A stretch of DNA of 64,000 nucleotides, from contig OX387198.1 in NCBI GenBank assembly GCA_947561715.1, positions 12,214,001 through 12,278,000 on the forward strand. The letters run 5' to 3'. The DNA comes from Ascidia mentula (lineage: Eukaryota; Chordata; Ascidiacea; Phlebobranchia; Ascidiidae). Below, one piece after another: positions 12,301 to 24,194 of the stretch (within the stretch, counting starts at the first letter, position 1; every line of letters starts with the position of its first letter). The position numbers and the translations under genes were made by a program. Under the pieces are notes generated by a model, which had not been told where the DNA came from, made no database searches, and worked only from the letters and a program-made list of their open reading frames with translations.

Positions 12301-15300
12301 GTTTCTGCAACTCTTGTATGTAGTGATGTGTAGCATTTTGACGACCTAAATTCCAAGTTTATTGTGTTAAGTTTTCTCCATTGACATGTTCATGTTATGA
12401 TAATTAGTTGCACATATTTATTTTTTCTGATTTGAAACTCAAATCAGAAACAACAGTCATAGAAAGGATGAGCATGTGAGCGACAATTAAGAACAAACCG
12501 TAATACAATATTTTGCACAACATTTAGATAACAAAGGTCCTTACCCTGTATTGATGTTAAACGTCTCTGCATTCCTTGCACACAACAAAGTTATCAAACA
12601 TTTTTGTGACTTTTTAACAACTTTCTACTGTTTATTTATTCCCATGATTCTTTGTGGTTTATAGGTGAAATTAATGGATATTATTACACTGTTACTACAG
12701 GAAGGAAAAAGTGTTTGTTTTCTTCTAGTTTCATTACAACAGCGTTCCTTAAGTTACAAAATGCAGTAATGGAATCGTCAAACTGCAAAGCAACATTTTT
12801 TGCACACGTCCGTTATGGAAGTTTTTTTCAAGAGGTTTATTGCCATCACATCCCACAGGACTAAATCATTTAAATTTACAAGTTTTAATTAAAATGGTAC
12901 TAACCTTGTAATGCAGATGCATATATCCGAATTTCTTGCATGTTCTGAGTAGTTTCATTTCGATACAATTGCACTTCGCCTTAACACACATGGCATAAAT
13001 AACTTTTGCAACAAACCAAATAATGATTCAATTATGAAGCGGTTAAGATATTTTGTAATTTTACGAATGCACTTTTTGTTTAAGTTGTCAATGCTGTGAG
13101 GATTTAAATGCTTTGCCACACAATCAGAAGTTACTCACCAATCACAAAATTCTGCAATGCTTGAATTTGTGTAGTTGTGGTCATCTGTTGAATTTCACGA
13201 TATGAAGTATTCTGAAAACTCTCCATCTTTCCTAAAGGGCAAGTATAAAATATTTTTTACTGCCACATCATTGTGGTTCAATTGTTTCCATAAAACTTCT
13301 TTTCCTTTTTTGCGCATTCCCTGACATATTTACAACATGGCAAATGTTTGATTTGTAGTTTGTTAAACATCGGCATGTGCGTTTGTTCTTCCTTTCTGAG
13401 CGATAAGGTCATGCTTTGCAAGGAGTGTGACAGACGTGGAGGGTTATGTGATAATCAAATGCTGGCAACGAGGTTATTTGTTAATTGTCGGAAAAAAATA
13501 AGTAAGTGCTTTTTTGTGGTAGAGAGTCGCCTGGTTCATCACTATGAATGCTCCGTACGAATTTGCTCACTTTAACACCAATACAAAGATGAAGTTGTCT
13601 TGGCATAATAATCTTTGATGTATGTTTTACCAATTTTAATTTATTTACTGAAAATACCTATTTACATTATAAGTTCACATGCTCTGAAGGTTTTCCAGTT
13701 TTCCAGTAACATTAGGCAGATAAAATTTTGGTGAATTTAGGCATTCAGATATAAGCTGATTAACGTCTTATGGCGCCCGGGCATCCTTGCGAATAGGGAT
13801 CTTTTGTGCAAGCACGTTTTACTTCCTGATTCATGAAATTTATATGGGACAGAACTGTTGCATAGTTAAGGCAGTCGTGCCAACGTCTGTACAGCAATCG
13901 CGACGCGGATATCTGGTTATACATCTGCTGTGGTTTGAAACAATTTCATGGATAACAAACAATCGTCACAAACATTGCTCTCAACATGAAACCGTTAAAA
14001 AACTAGCCTTTTTTACGACAAGCATTATTTTTTTATTTTAAATATAAACCATATCATATTGCTGTACACGAAAATTGTGAATGTCTGCCTTCGTTAGGTA
14101 ACCCATACCTTGCATTAAACTTAGATTTTCTTTAACTTCTTGCAACTTCTGAGTAGATATGGTTTGATGTATTTTCAATTCACCTAAACATAACGTGATG
14201 TGTTTTATTGCTTTGAAAAGTCAAGGAAATACTAAATGGAATCGTCAAACTGCAAAGTAACATTTTTGGCGATCTCCGTTGTGGAATTTTTGTCGTTAGG
14301 TTTAATAGCATCAAAGTCATGCAGAATTAGGCATACAAATTCACAAATAATAATTGAAATGGTCATTACCTTGTATTGCGGACATATTTATCCGAATTTC
14401 CTGCATGTTCTGAGTAGTTTCATTTCGATACAATTGCATTTCGCCTAGACAAACATTCGCATAAATAACTTTTGTAACAAACCAAATAACGAATCAATTA
14501 TGAAGTTGTATTTGAATAAGACGCTTTTTAAATCATTTAATCGTTGCGTTTACTGAAACTAAGGAACTGACGATGCCCACATGGCGAAATATATATTCCA
14601 AACAACAGCCAGACTGACCCTGTTGTCAAAAGCTATTGCTTTGTGTGCATATAGTGCCATTACGGAAGTTACATAGCGATTGCTAGGCCAACATTTGCTG
14701 CCTGTGGTTTATATCTAAATGTTTTAATATTTGAAGTAATTACAATGGAGTTTGTTCAATCCTGTTCGTTAATATTATGTGCAGTTAAAACTTACGAAGG
14801 ACATTTTCACTTTTTGCGGATTGAATTGTTGAAGTTGTGGACATATGTTTCTGCAACTCTTGTAGGTAGTGATGTGTAGCATTTTGCTGACCTAAATTCC
14901 AAGTTTATTATGGTAATATTTCTCCATTGACATGTTCATGTTATGATAATTAGTTGCACATATTTATTTTTTCTGATTTGAAACTCAAATCAGAAACAAC
15001 AGTCATAGAAAGGATGAGCATGTGAGCGACAATTAAGAACAAACCGTAATACAATATTTTGCACAACATTTAGATAACAAAGGTCCTTACCCTGTATTGA
15101 TGTTAAACGTCTCTGCATTCCTTGCATCAAAGTAGTACTTTTATTTTCGAGAATTTCCATTTGGCCTGAACACAACAAAGTTATCAAACATTTTTGTGAC
15201 TTTTTAACAACTTTCTACTGTTTATTTATTCCCATGATTCTTTGTGGTTTATAGGTAAAATTAATGGATATTATTACACTGTTACTGCAGGAAGGAAAAA

Positions 15301-18300
15301 GTGTTTGTTTTCTTCTAGTTTCATTACAACAGCGTTCCTTAAGTTACAAAATGCAGTAATGGAATCGTCAAACTGCAAAGCAACATTTTTTGCACACGTC
15401 CGTTATGGAAGTTTTTTTCAAGAGGTTTATTGCCATCACATCCCACAGGACTAAACCATTTAAATTTACAAGTTTTAATTAAAATGGTACTAACTTTGTA
15501 ATGCAGATGCATATATCCGAATTTCTTGCATGTTCTGAGTAGTTTCATTTCGATACAATTGCATTTCGCCTTGACACACATGGCATAAATAACTTTTGCA
15601 ACAAACCAAATAATGATTCAATTGTGAAGCGGTTAAGATACTTTGTAATTTTACGAATGCACTTTTTGTTTAAGTTGTCAATGCTGTGAGGATTTAAATG
15701 CTTTGCCACACAATCAGAAGTTACTCACCAATCACAAAATTCTGCAATGCTTGAATTTGTGTAGTTGTGGCCATCTGTTGAATTTCACGATATGAAGTAT
15801 TCTGAAAACTCTCCATCTTTCCTAAAGGGCAAGTATAAAATATTTTTTACTGCCACATTATTGTGGTTCAATTGTTTCCATAAAACTTCTTTTCCTTTTT
15901 TGCGCATTCCCTGACATATTTACAACATGGCAAATGTTTGATTTGTAGTTTGTTAAACATCGGCAAGTGCGTTTGTTCTTCCTTTCTGAGCGATAAGGTC
16001 AATGCTTTTCAAGGAGTGTGACAGACGTGGGGGATTATGTGATAATCAAATGCTGGTAACGAGGGTATTTGTTAATTGTCCGAAAAAATTAGGTAAGTGC
16101 TTTTTTGTGGTAGAGAGTCGCCTGGTGCATTATTATGAAAGCTCCGTACGAATTTGCTCACTTTAACACCAATACAAAGATGAAGTTGTCTTGGCATAAT
16201 AATCTTTGATGTATGTTTTACCAATTTTAATTTATTCACTGAAAATACCTATTTACATGATAAGTTCACATGCTCTGAAAGTTTTACAGTTTTCCAGTAA
16301 CATTAGGCAGATAAAATTTTGGTGAATTTAGGCATTCAGATATAAGCTGATTAACGTCTTATGGCGCCCGGGCATCCTTGCGAATTAGGGATCTTTTGTG
16401 CAAGCACGTTTTGCTTCCTGATTCATGAAATTTATATGGGACAGAACTGTTGCATAGTTAAGGCAGTCGAGCCAACGTCTGGACAGCAATCGCGACGCGG
16501 ATATCTGGTTATATATCTGCTGTGGTTTGAAACAATTTCATGGATAACAAACAATCGTTACAAACATTGCTCTTAACATAAAACCGTTAAAAACTAGCCT
16601 TTTTTACGAAAAGAAATATATTTTTATATGTGCAAAAAAAGCCATAATATTGCAAAGCTGCAAACAGGGTGTGTACACGCACTGTTTCGACCTGTAAGGT
16701 CTCATCAGTGCAGCTGTTGTGTGGCACTGTGCTAGCTTTCACACTAGCAGGCACACTAGTCTCCACTTTGTGGTACCTTTCGGTCAACGTCGATCTGCAG
16801 GGTACCCTATACTAGGTACCGAACAACAGAGACGACGAACCACTGTGGAGCGCACTATGGCCAAACGGAACTGCTTGGTAACCGATAGTGCAAAAGGCAT
16901 AAATAAATGATTCGGTTACCAAGCAGTTCCGTTTGGCCATAGTGCGCTCCACAGTGGTTCGTCGTCTCTGTTGTTCGGTACCTAGTGTAGGGTACCCTGC
17001 AGATCGACGTTGACCGAAATGTACCACAAAGTGGAGACTAGTGTGCCTGTTAGTGTGAAAGCTAGCACAGTGCCACACAACAGCTGCACTGATGAGACCT
17101 TACAGGTCGAAACAGTGCGTGTACACACCCTGTCTGCAGCTTTGAAATATTTTTTTATTTTAAATATAAACCATATCATATTGCTGTACACGAAAATTGT
17201 GAATTTCTGCCTTCGTTAGGTTACCCATACCTTGCATTAAACTTAGATTTTCTTTAACTTCTTGCAACTTCTGAGTAGATATATTTTGATGTATTTTCAA
17301 TTCATCTGAACATAACGTGATGTGTTTTATTGCTTTGAAAAGTCAAGGAAATACTAAATGGAATCGTCAAACTGAAAAGTAACATTTTTGGCGATCCCCG
17401 TTGTGGAATTTTTGTCGTTAGGTTTACTAGCATCAAAGTCATGCAGAATTAGGCATACAAATTCACAAATAATAATCAAAATGGTCATTACCTTGTATTG
17501 CGGACATATTTATCCGAATTTCCTGCATGTTCTGAGTAGTTTCATTTCGATACATTTGCATTTCGCCTAGACAAACATTGGCATAAATAACTTTTGTAAC
17601 AAACCAAATAACGAATCAATTATGAAGTTGTATTTGAATAAGACGCTTTTTAAAACATTTAATCGTTGCGTTTACTGAAACTAAGGAACTGACGATGCCC
17701 ACAGGGCGAAATATATATTCCAAACAACAGCCAGACTGACCCTGTTGTCAAAAGTTAGTGCGTTGTGTGCATAATGCCATCACGGAAGTTACATAGCGAT
17801 TGCCAGGCCAACATTTGCTGCCTGTGGTTTAGATCTAAATTTTTTAATATTTGTAATTACAATGCAGTTTGTTAAAAACCTGTTCGTTAATATTATGTGC
17901 AGTTAAAACTTACCAAGGACATTTTCACTTTTCGTGGATTGAATTGTTGAAGTTGTGGACATATGTTTCTGCAACGCTTGTATGTAGTGATGTGTAGCAT
18001 TTTGCTTACCTAAATCCCAAGTGTATTTTATTAAGTTTTCTCCATGGAAATGTCCATATTAAGACAGTTGCACATAATATTTTTTCCTGTTTTTAAAGTT
18101 AAATCAGGAACAATAGTGAACACAAGAAGTTGTTACGTCCATTGAAATACCCCTCCTGGTTGCAGCAACAACAAAATATTACCTTTTATTTCATTTGCGA
18201 TGGAGTTTGTTTGGTCAATACTGTCATGATTATCACGAATTAAACTTCTAATCACAGAAAGGCGACCCTCGTTAGTCAATGTGAAGTTCTTGTGGTCGAA

Positions 18301-19196
18301 ACGAATTTGAAGTATTTCCTGGTATAAATCTTAGTGGAAAGATTAAACTGTGAGTTTGGATGTTTGCGATGTCGGTAGCAAGCCATGCATAAAAAATGGT
18401 AGTATGCCATCCATAAGTATTAAAATTAAACGAAACACGTGTTATAGACCAACGAACCTTTGAGAAACTCAAAATTTTCTGTAATGATGTCCATTTTTTT
18501 TTCCAAAATATCTGAAACCATTGACAAAATCGTTTGGGGTCACTAAAGATAATCAAATCGATAACTCTAACCGTTTTGTTCTTTGAGCTGACTGGTAAGT
18601 ATTGTTTTAGGAGAACCGCGTTGTTTGCTGGGTGCGACGTTAAGTTCTGTGTAAAAATATATGTACTATTTAAAATAATGTATCATTTATTTAAACAATA
18701 CCACTTACTTGCTGGGAGGCCACTAAGTTTTGCATCAATCTACAAAAATATGAATGAAACGTTCGGTTTAAGCGCAGGAAATATATGCACTGTATGCGTT
18801 GTATTATTATAGTTTTCATTAAAGTCCAACATACATTAAACGCACTAAAACGGTATTTTGTTTAATGCATTGATGCTTACCCAAAAGCACGTTGCACCAA
18901 AACCAACTAACATAAAGATGCCAAATAACAACACTGAAACTCCCGCAATCTTTATTGTCTTTTCCATCAAGCGCTCCATATTTCGTAACTGCCCTGAGGT
19001 TTCATCGCGGGGAATTTTGTTTGTCGTTTCGCATGACGAACCAGCAGTGCCACCTAAAACAAACGGAAAAGAGCCACATTTTAGCTACAAAACTAAACCC
19101 AATGAGCTTCATGAATATTGATCGGTTTGGTATGTTACCTTGATCAAACGATGTCGTTGCCATTTGTTGTAATAATTCTCCTCTTTCTTTACTCAT
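6355..19196 (-). CDS. Gene A: type II membrane protein, long modular coiled-coil stalk, C-terminal head domain (29 exons)
   Basis: Exons, high to low: 19139-19196, 18881-19053, 18709-18739, 18458-18511, 18183-18329, 17914-18009, 17492-17566, 17231-17305, 15729-15821, 15495-15569, 15091-15165, 14796-14891, 14370-14444, 14109-14183, 13139-13231, 12905-12979, 12250-12345, 11824-11898, 11308-11388, 11123-11197, 10864-10938, 10136-10210, 9815-9880, 9071-9160, 8679-8836, 8553-8611, 8390-8495, 7638-7765, 6355-6442. They total 2538 nt in one frame (845 aa). The start (MSKERGELL) is kept in F. Residues 1-56 look cytoplasmic, 57-77 is a membrane helix (GVSVLLFGIFMLVGFG), 78-666 is the stalk of phase 1-1 exons, and 667-845 is the head domain (DGGGDMYDRGN, LRVWKD, DHPFILAML, YFCYIL). 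The head is shorter than in F because exon 7638-7765 fuses two F exons in frame. The donor after exon 11308-11388 (GTGATA) is weak. Family unknown to me; a surface protein is inferred from the layout. Confidence 0.75.
6601..6650 (+). repeat. Decayed hammerhead-like repeat
   Basis: CTGATGAGACC is followed by AGGTAGAAAC and an ATGCAGC end. The GAAA segment survives but stem III and the cleavage site do not. It lies in the last intron of gene A. The duplicate at 53859-53908 has lost CTGATGAG but keeps AGGTCGAAAC. Confidence 0.5.
8861..8910 (+). repeat. Decayed hammerhead-like repeat
   Basis: The sequence keeps CTGATGAG, a stem II that can pair around CCC, and CGAAAC, followed by the TGCAGC end. 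Stem III and the cleavage triplet no longer match. It lies in the gene A intron upstream of the head-domain exons. Confidence 0.5.
9283..9755. mobile_element. hAT-type MITE (473 bp)
   Basis: The ends read CAGGGGTTCTTAAACT and, inverted, CAGTGCGTGGTTCTTTCAC, like Charlie-type hAT ends. Flanks ATCTAAAC (9275-9282) and ATCTAATC (9756-9763) are an 8-bp target duplication with one change. It lies in a gene A intron and has no transposase. Confidence 0.8.
11691..14235 (-). repeat. Intragenic exon cassette, unit 1
   Basis: This 2.5-kb stretch of gene A is repeated directly in the next unit, with landmarks at 11691, 14236 and 17358 showing the same sequence. It carries stalk exons at 11824, 12250, 12905, 13139 and 14109, plus a decayed exon near 12541. 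Gene F has none of this expansion: its exons at 59283 and 58766 are adjacent. Unequal crossing-over between intron repeats is the likely origin. All exons are symmetric, so a whole cassette can be added without breaking the frame. Confidence 0.85.
12541..12582 (-). pseudogene. Decayed stalk exon in gene A
   Basis: The 3' half of a 75-nt stalk exon with its donor is present. Compared with the intact sister exon at 15091-15165, about 46 bases covering the 5' half and the splice acceptor are missing. Because neighbours are all phase 1-1, skipping it leaves the gene A frame intact. Confidence 0.7.
16656..16715 (-). ncRNA. Hammerhead ribozyme, type I layout (left arm)
   Basis: Mirror copy of the right-arm ribozyme, read on the minus strand, with the same CTGATGA and GAAA core and stems. 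The cleavage triplet is GUU rather than GUC (base 16663), which still fits the NUH rule but is usually slower. Confidence 0.8.
17082..17141 (+). ncRNA. Hammerhead ribozyme, type I layout (right arm)
   Basis: All core parts are present in order: stem I 5' strand AGCTGCA (17082-17088), CTGATGA (17089-17095), stem II GACC/GGTC with loop TTACA (17096-17108), GAAA (17109-17112), stem III ACAG/CTGT (17112-17115 with 17130-17133), cleavage base C at 17134 (GUC triplet), and stem I 3' strand TGCAGCT (17135-17141), which pairs fully with the 5' strand. Cleavage is predicted after 17134. Family knowledge: such motifs occur in retrozymes and Penelope-like elements of animals. Confidence 0.85.
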
Positions 19197-19462
19197 GTTT
19201 CGGATCCTCGCGTTACGTACTTTGCTACAACTGTATTTTGTTGAAATGAAATAGTTTAAATAAAACTATTTGAAGGAAGCCTAAAATCGCGTCGCCTATG
19301 TTCCGCTCGAATGTGAAGTACTTCCAACTTTCGGTACTGAACGGTATGTTGGGCGGAGCAGGAAGTTTCAGGCCCTCGATTGACTGGAGCTGACTCAACC
19401 GATTGCTCTATCAGCCATAATACATTTCTGAAAAACGCTGCAGAGCCACCAAAAATTACAAC

Positions 19463-21810
19463 ATAAGCCTCTACTGTTACCTAAAGTAAAGTCTTCGTAA
19501 AATATTGATTGACTGTGTCGTCCTTTTGTGTGCATCTGCAGTGCGAGCACGCTTTTTGCCCATTGCCTTGTTATCCACTAAAGATCACTGTTTCCATGAG
19601 AAGTTGGGAGATCGACCATTTCATTTCTTCTGCAAGCAGTGCGCAAGCTTCGCTTTCAAGCTACTCTTGTATCTTTTTAGCGGAAAAACCTACTTGGTTA
19701 GGAGTTCAAACCTTTACATGCAAGAGAAAAAAGTAGCATCAAAAAGCCTACATATTTTTAAAACTTTAAAGAAGTGACTTGATTTGACATGATTTGGCTG
19801 CAAATCTACAGCAATCAGATCGATCATTTGAATTTTAAACACGCGCAAGTATTGGAAAAAGGAGAATTTCTGAATATGAATGTTTGTCTCTAAATATTTT
19901 AGAAGATGGGAATTTTACAGAAAAATTTATATCAGAAAAAAGTCATCTCTACAAACTGCAATGGGTATGTGGATTTTGCTACGTGCATATCACGTATCTG
20001 AAGATTTAACTACTACTGCAACGAATCAGCAATATTGTAAACTTCACTGTAAGGAAAGAGCCCCAAATGAGTCATTGATGTATCATGGTGAATCCCAATG
20101 ATTGATATTTGCACTATACGAAAACAAAATTGGCCGATGTCAAAAATCAAGACCCAAAAAGTTTGCTTAATCAAAATCAGACTTGCATTTATGTTGAATA
20201 AAATTGTTTCCTTATGTGTTATTTTCCTGCTTGGTTTGTGACGTGGTTATAGCTCTTACCCATATATATTTAAATGTGCGTCAGCAGCCGCAATGCTACT
20301 TCCGCGTGTATAGGGCTATTTTGCAGTGAATATATTTCTCGAAACTGGTAAGTGACGTAAGATGTGGTGCAAACCGTGAATTTGGATTGCCGCGAAAGAT
20401 GCAATTCTACTTCCTTATTTGCAGGACTGCAGCGCTTAGTATATTTGTTTCAATACACACCAATACAAAATAGTACTTTTTACTCAGCGAACATTCCTCA
20501 AATTCTTGTCAAACAGTAAAAGTCGCGGGTCCCGTGACCCATAAACGCCACTTGACCCCACTTGTTCGGGTCCCGTGAACTTTTTTTATTGTTGAAAAAA
20601 GTACGACAGCGGCGAATAATTGAAGAAAACAGAAAGAAAAAAAGAAATAAAGAAATAAAGAAAAAAATACAAGCACAAGGGCGGGAATGGGAACAGAGAG
20701 ACAAATTACATGGGTACACGTCAAGCAGGGTACGACTACTTTCTTTGAAATAGATTTTCAGTTTTTTTTGGACCAGCAATGTTCAACTTAATAGGTCTTG
20801 TCGATTGAAATATGAGTACAAATTCCGTCATTGCCTTTGTTTACAACCTGATTTCAGACACCTTAGAAAAGTGTTAGCGACCCCAGTGGATGTCGCGATC
20901 CAAAAGTTAAAACCACTGGGCTTTCTTTCTTCCTTAATTAGCACATTTATGATTATCTTCAAAGTTTGCTAGGCGTTAATTCAAGTATTAGTAATCAAAT
21001 GAAACCAATATTACCACTACTATGATATCTGCGGAAGCCCGCATCCCATTATAGTGCAATTGGTTGATGTGGAATAACAGAAATGTTTGTGACAACAACA
21101 ATGAATTTAGCTATTGTTATATAGGTTAATGGTGTTCCATTTATTATCTTAGTTTGTTGATTTTAAGGTTTTTCGCAACAATCATTGCTAGCCTTTATTA
21201 CTAATCCTTTGCGCGGAGTGGACAAAAGTAAAACGACAGTAGTAAGGGTAATCCCCAATGAGGGTTCGTGACCTGGCTGTGTTCTGGTGTAGTAGCATCT
21301 ACCCCTGTTTACATGAACAATTGAAGCGAATGTGCTGCACTCTATCGCTCCTCCCGTTTTTTTCCGCAGGAGGAGCGACAGAGCGCTCAATCGCTCTCGC
21401 GCTCCATCCCTTCGAATGAGGTGTATTGAATTCGTTTCGCTTTCAATCCACTTGGAGAGCAGAAGAATGGGAAGGGGTGCTTTGTCACATTGCATTAGAT
21501 AAATGATAAACATGAAAAAATAAGTGCTTGACATAGGTTTAATTTTGTTTTAGGTGTAGACCGTCCACAATGCTTGCAGTGTAATGGATTCCAGCACACT
21601 CATTTATTTCAGTTTATTTCTTGTTTTTTCTCCGATTCCATGGCTATTTCAAGAGAACCTCGCTTTTTTTAGATGTTTGTTTATTTTAACACGTTTTTAG
21701 TCAACAAAAATTATTAAACCTCCCATGTAAACACATGCCAATTATGAATCGGATTGGGATGTTTCAATGCGTTTCACTTCCGGCCAATCCGATTCGCTTG
21801 ACATATAAAC
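19463..21810. other. Spacer, no gene recognised
   Basis: No convincing exon. A hAT-like end (CAGTGG...CCACTGG) near 20890-20920 may be a tiny MITE relic. Short open frames here lack splice context and family motifs. Confidence 0.5.
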
Positions 21811-21818
21811 CACTAAAG

Positions 21819-22549
21819 CAGTGGTTCCCAAGCTTTTGTGGTTGGTGACCCCCTATATTGATTTAAACTAACTTGCGACCCCCACCATTTTTTTCCAACA
21901 GCAATATCAATCAAAGTGCATTTTACAGTATATCATTTATTGGCAATCACTTTGCTCCATAAGACGGCTGACTTGCAACTTCATAGCCACGTTTGAAATC
22001 CGTGGTTGAGTTTGACAACGCTAAAATCTGAAAACTACCTCCCAAGTCAAATCTCTGACGTTTCAAACCGGCTTCATGACGTTTGAAGAATTCCTAATCT
22101 TTTTTTCACGTGTTGGGGGTGCATGGTGTGTAAATGGCGGTTTAATTTGGACGGCTTGATTCAGCACTGCACCACGTTGCACAAGACACACGGAGGCTTT
22201 TCAGTGCAAGTGCAGATTATGCGGGTAAATCCAAACTTCAAATATTCTTCAACATATTTACGCTTCTTCTCCATGACCAGAGTTAAAGAAAAACACTGCA
22301 CCTTGATATCTCACTGCTACTTACAACTGAACGCCCTAAACTGCTTTTGATACTTTCATTGTTGATGACAATAATTGCTGTGTTGTTTCAATGACAATGC
22401 CTGTGCACAATGTTAGTGGCACACAGCCTACTGCTTATCGTCCCTGACAAGACAAACCGATAGTAGGCCCAACTAGTTGTAGCCTATGTGTTGTAACAAG
22501 TTATGAAAACATCACATATATGTCGCGACCCCCAGGTTGGGAACCACTG
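21819..22549. mobile_element. hAT-type MITE (731 bp)
   Basis: The ends CAGTGGTTCCCAAGC and GGTTGGGAACCACTG are inverted repeats. A perfect 8-bp target duplication CACTAAAG flanks it (21811-21818 and 22550-22557). No transposase frame is seen inside. Confidence 0.9.
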
Positions 22550-22644
22550 CACTAAAGGTTTGTCCGGGTCGTCGTTTTTGCATGGCGTTAGCAATCATTA
22601 ATACTTCGACCACAAAAACACACTATCCAGTTACAGCTTTATTA

Positions 22645-22704
22645 TTGCAAAACTAAATTAGACCTTTCAGGTCAAAACAGTGGCCATCTGTCTGCAGCTC
22701 AAAT
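22645..22704 (+). repeat. Hammerhead-related repeat
   Basis: Stem III and the cleavage end (ACAG, CTGTC, TGCAGCTC) match the intact ribozymes, and stem II can form. The CTGATGA core reads CTAAATTA and GAAA reads AAAA, so it is unlikely to cleave. Confidence 0.45.
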
Positions 22705-24194
22705 AAGCAATCATATTCTTTTTGATGCACTTGATCACCTGTTGAGCTACTGCTAAATGCAAGTTTACTAAAGTAGTTTTACTCTGCTTTCCATTCATAA
22801 GCACAAGGATCGCTGGCAGCTTCTGTACAGATATAGCGACTTCTATGATGTCACACAACAATTATATCGCTTTCACACGATCACGTTTGCAACGGTTCAA
22901 TAGAACATTTGATCAGCTGTATCTTAGAAACCTGAGGCAGATTCAAGCTACATTTTTAACAAAAAAATTTTATAATCATTTCCTGGTTTAATCATTTACG
23001 ATAATCAGAATAAAAGCAAGAAAATAACGTTAAAATACGACGCACGAACACGTCAAACGGGTGCTTGAAGAAACCGTGGCACATAAATAAGCTCAAATTC
23101 ACTCATCTTAAACCAGTCATGGGCACAAAGCTTTGTTTTTCATTGTATTATGAAAGGACGGCAAGAACAGGAAGAAATTCAAACGATAGGGAAATTGGCG
23201 AGTAGTTTTTTCTACTATACGCTGACATCGGTCAAAATACATAGCAGTAGTCGAGAAATGACAATTCGTCCAATATATGCTGAAAATGGTATGTCGTGTT
23301 ATTTCAGAAGTCTACGTAAAGCGTAGATACTTCCCAATGTTGGTCAACTTTGGATTATTCAACACATAGGTAAAAGTAGAAAAGAGAACATGTATTAAGA
23401 GAACATGTACCGCCTAATGAATCTCAAAAGAAATAACAATTGTTGTCTGCAAATTTAGTTTAGCGCACAACAGAACATGAAACAATTCAATGATTAGTGA
23501 ATAGGTATTGCAATATACATATACAGGCAGTCACGTGACATCGCTATAACAGCGACACAAAGAGGAAGAGGAAAAGGGCAAAGGCTGCACAACAAGAAAC
23601 AATAGACACTAAAGCGGAAACAAGTTGTATGTACAAAAACTTGCATATTAAATGTTATGACTGTATGGCATGTCAACAACATTCTAGTTGTGAGGGCATA
23701 TATCAAAACTTGATATTGGATTTCTACAGCTAACAAAAACTTTTTCCTAAACAATAGTACGACGCAACAAAACAAATTGTGGCAACGTATAGTTTGCAAC
23801 CTTTATAGTAACATCAACTTTCATATTTGAAAGAACTATTTATTGTCCTCTGATTGCTTGTCGCTGTTTTATGGATCAAAAATCGTTTGACAGGCGTGAA
23901 GAAACATCACAATTGCCGCTCTCAATGTGCTTGAACTAGTATATTCGTTTGGATACCTGAATGACGAAAAAATTAATTGCATATATCCTAATGACTCATT
24001 GGCTGACATTACATGAAAGTTTGACACGCGTGTTTTTCTTAAATGATCACTATTGTGGCAAGTACCATGCTTAAATGACCATCATTTCCTAAAACAATAT
24101 CTTTCAAATAAGCACCAAACGTTTATAACCATCATCTGTTGTGACAATTTCTGTGTGATAATTTTATCAGAAAATAGTTCCTTGGTAATAATCA
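22705..24194. other. Spacer, no gene recognised
   Basis: AT-rich sequence with short open frames only. Nothing matches the gene family or a known element. Confidence 0.5.

Larger units (their letters stand above)
16653..17144. repeat. 492-bp palindromic element with a hammerhead ribozyme in each arm
   Basis: Two arms of 233 bases (16653-16885 and 16912-17144) are near-perfect inverted copies around a 26-base spacer. It lies in a gene A intron. The sister cassette lacks it, so it inserted after the cassette duplicated. About 40 AT-rich bases on the left (from about 16610) also belong to the insertion. No ORF of known type is present; the open frames in the arms mirror each other. It could be an inverted pair of retrozyme-like or Penelope-like terminal units, judged by the ribozymes. 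Confidence 0.85.
14236..17357 (-). repeat. Intragenic exon cassette, unit 2
   Basis: Second copy of the gene A cassette, with exons at 14370, 14796, 15091, 15495, 15729 and 17231. It is about 0.55 kb longer than unit 1 because the hammerhead palindrome sits in one intron; the matching spot in unit 1 near 14015 is empty. The exon at 15091-15165 is whole here but decayed in unit 1. Confidence 0.85.
4848..19462. repeat. Segmental duplication, block 1 (gene A)
   Basis: The sequence matches 46440-61253 in the same direction, apart from the Gypsy insertion there, the cassette expansion here and small indels. The right break is sharp: shared up to the bases before 19463 and 61254. The left break lies inside the right arm of the inverted-repeat element at 2543-5168. 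Confidence 0.9.

Noticed and set aside
16719-17078. Two open frames with nearly the same protein on opposite strands
   Set aside because: They mirror each other because the arms are palindromic, and the proteins match nothing I know.
20498-21534. Several open frames of 60-120 codons
   Set aside because: They lack splice context, conserved partners and family motifs, and the longest run through low-complexity or stem-like sequence.
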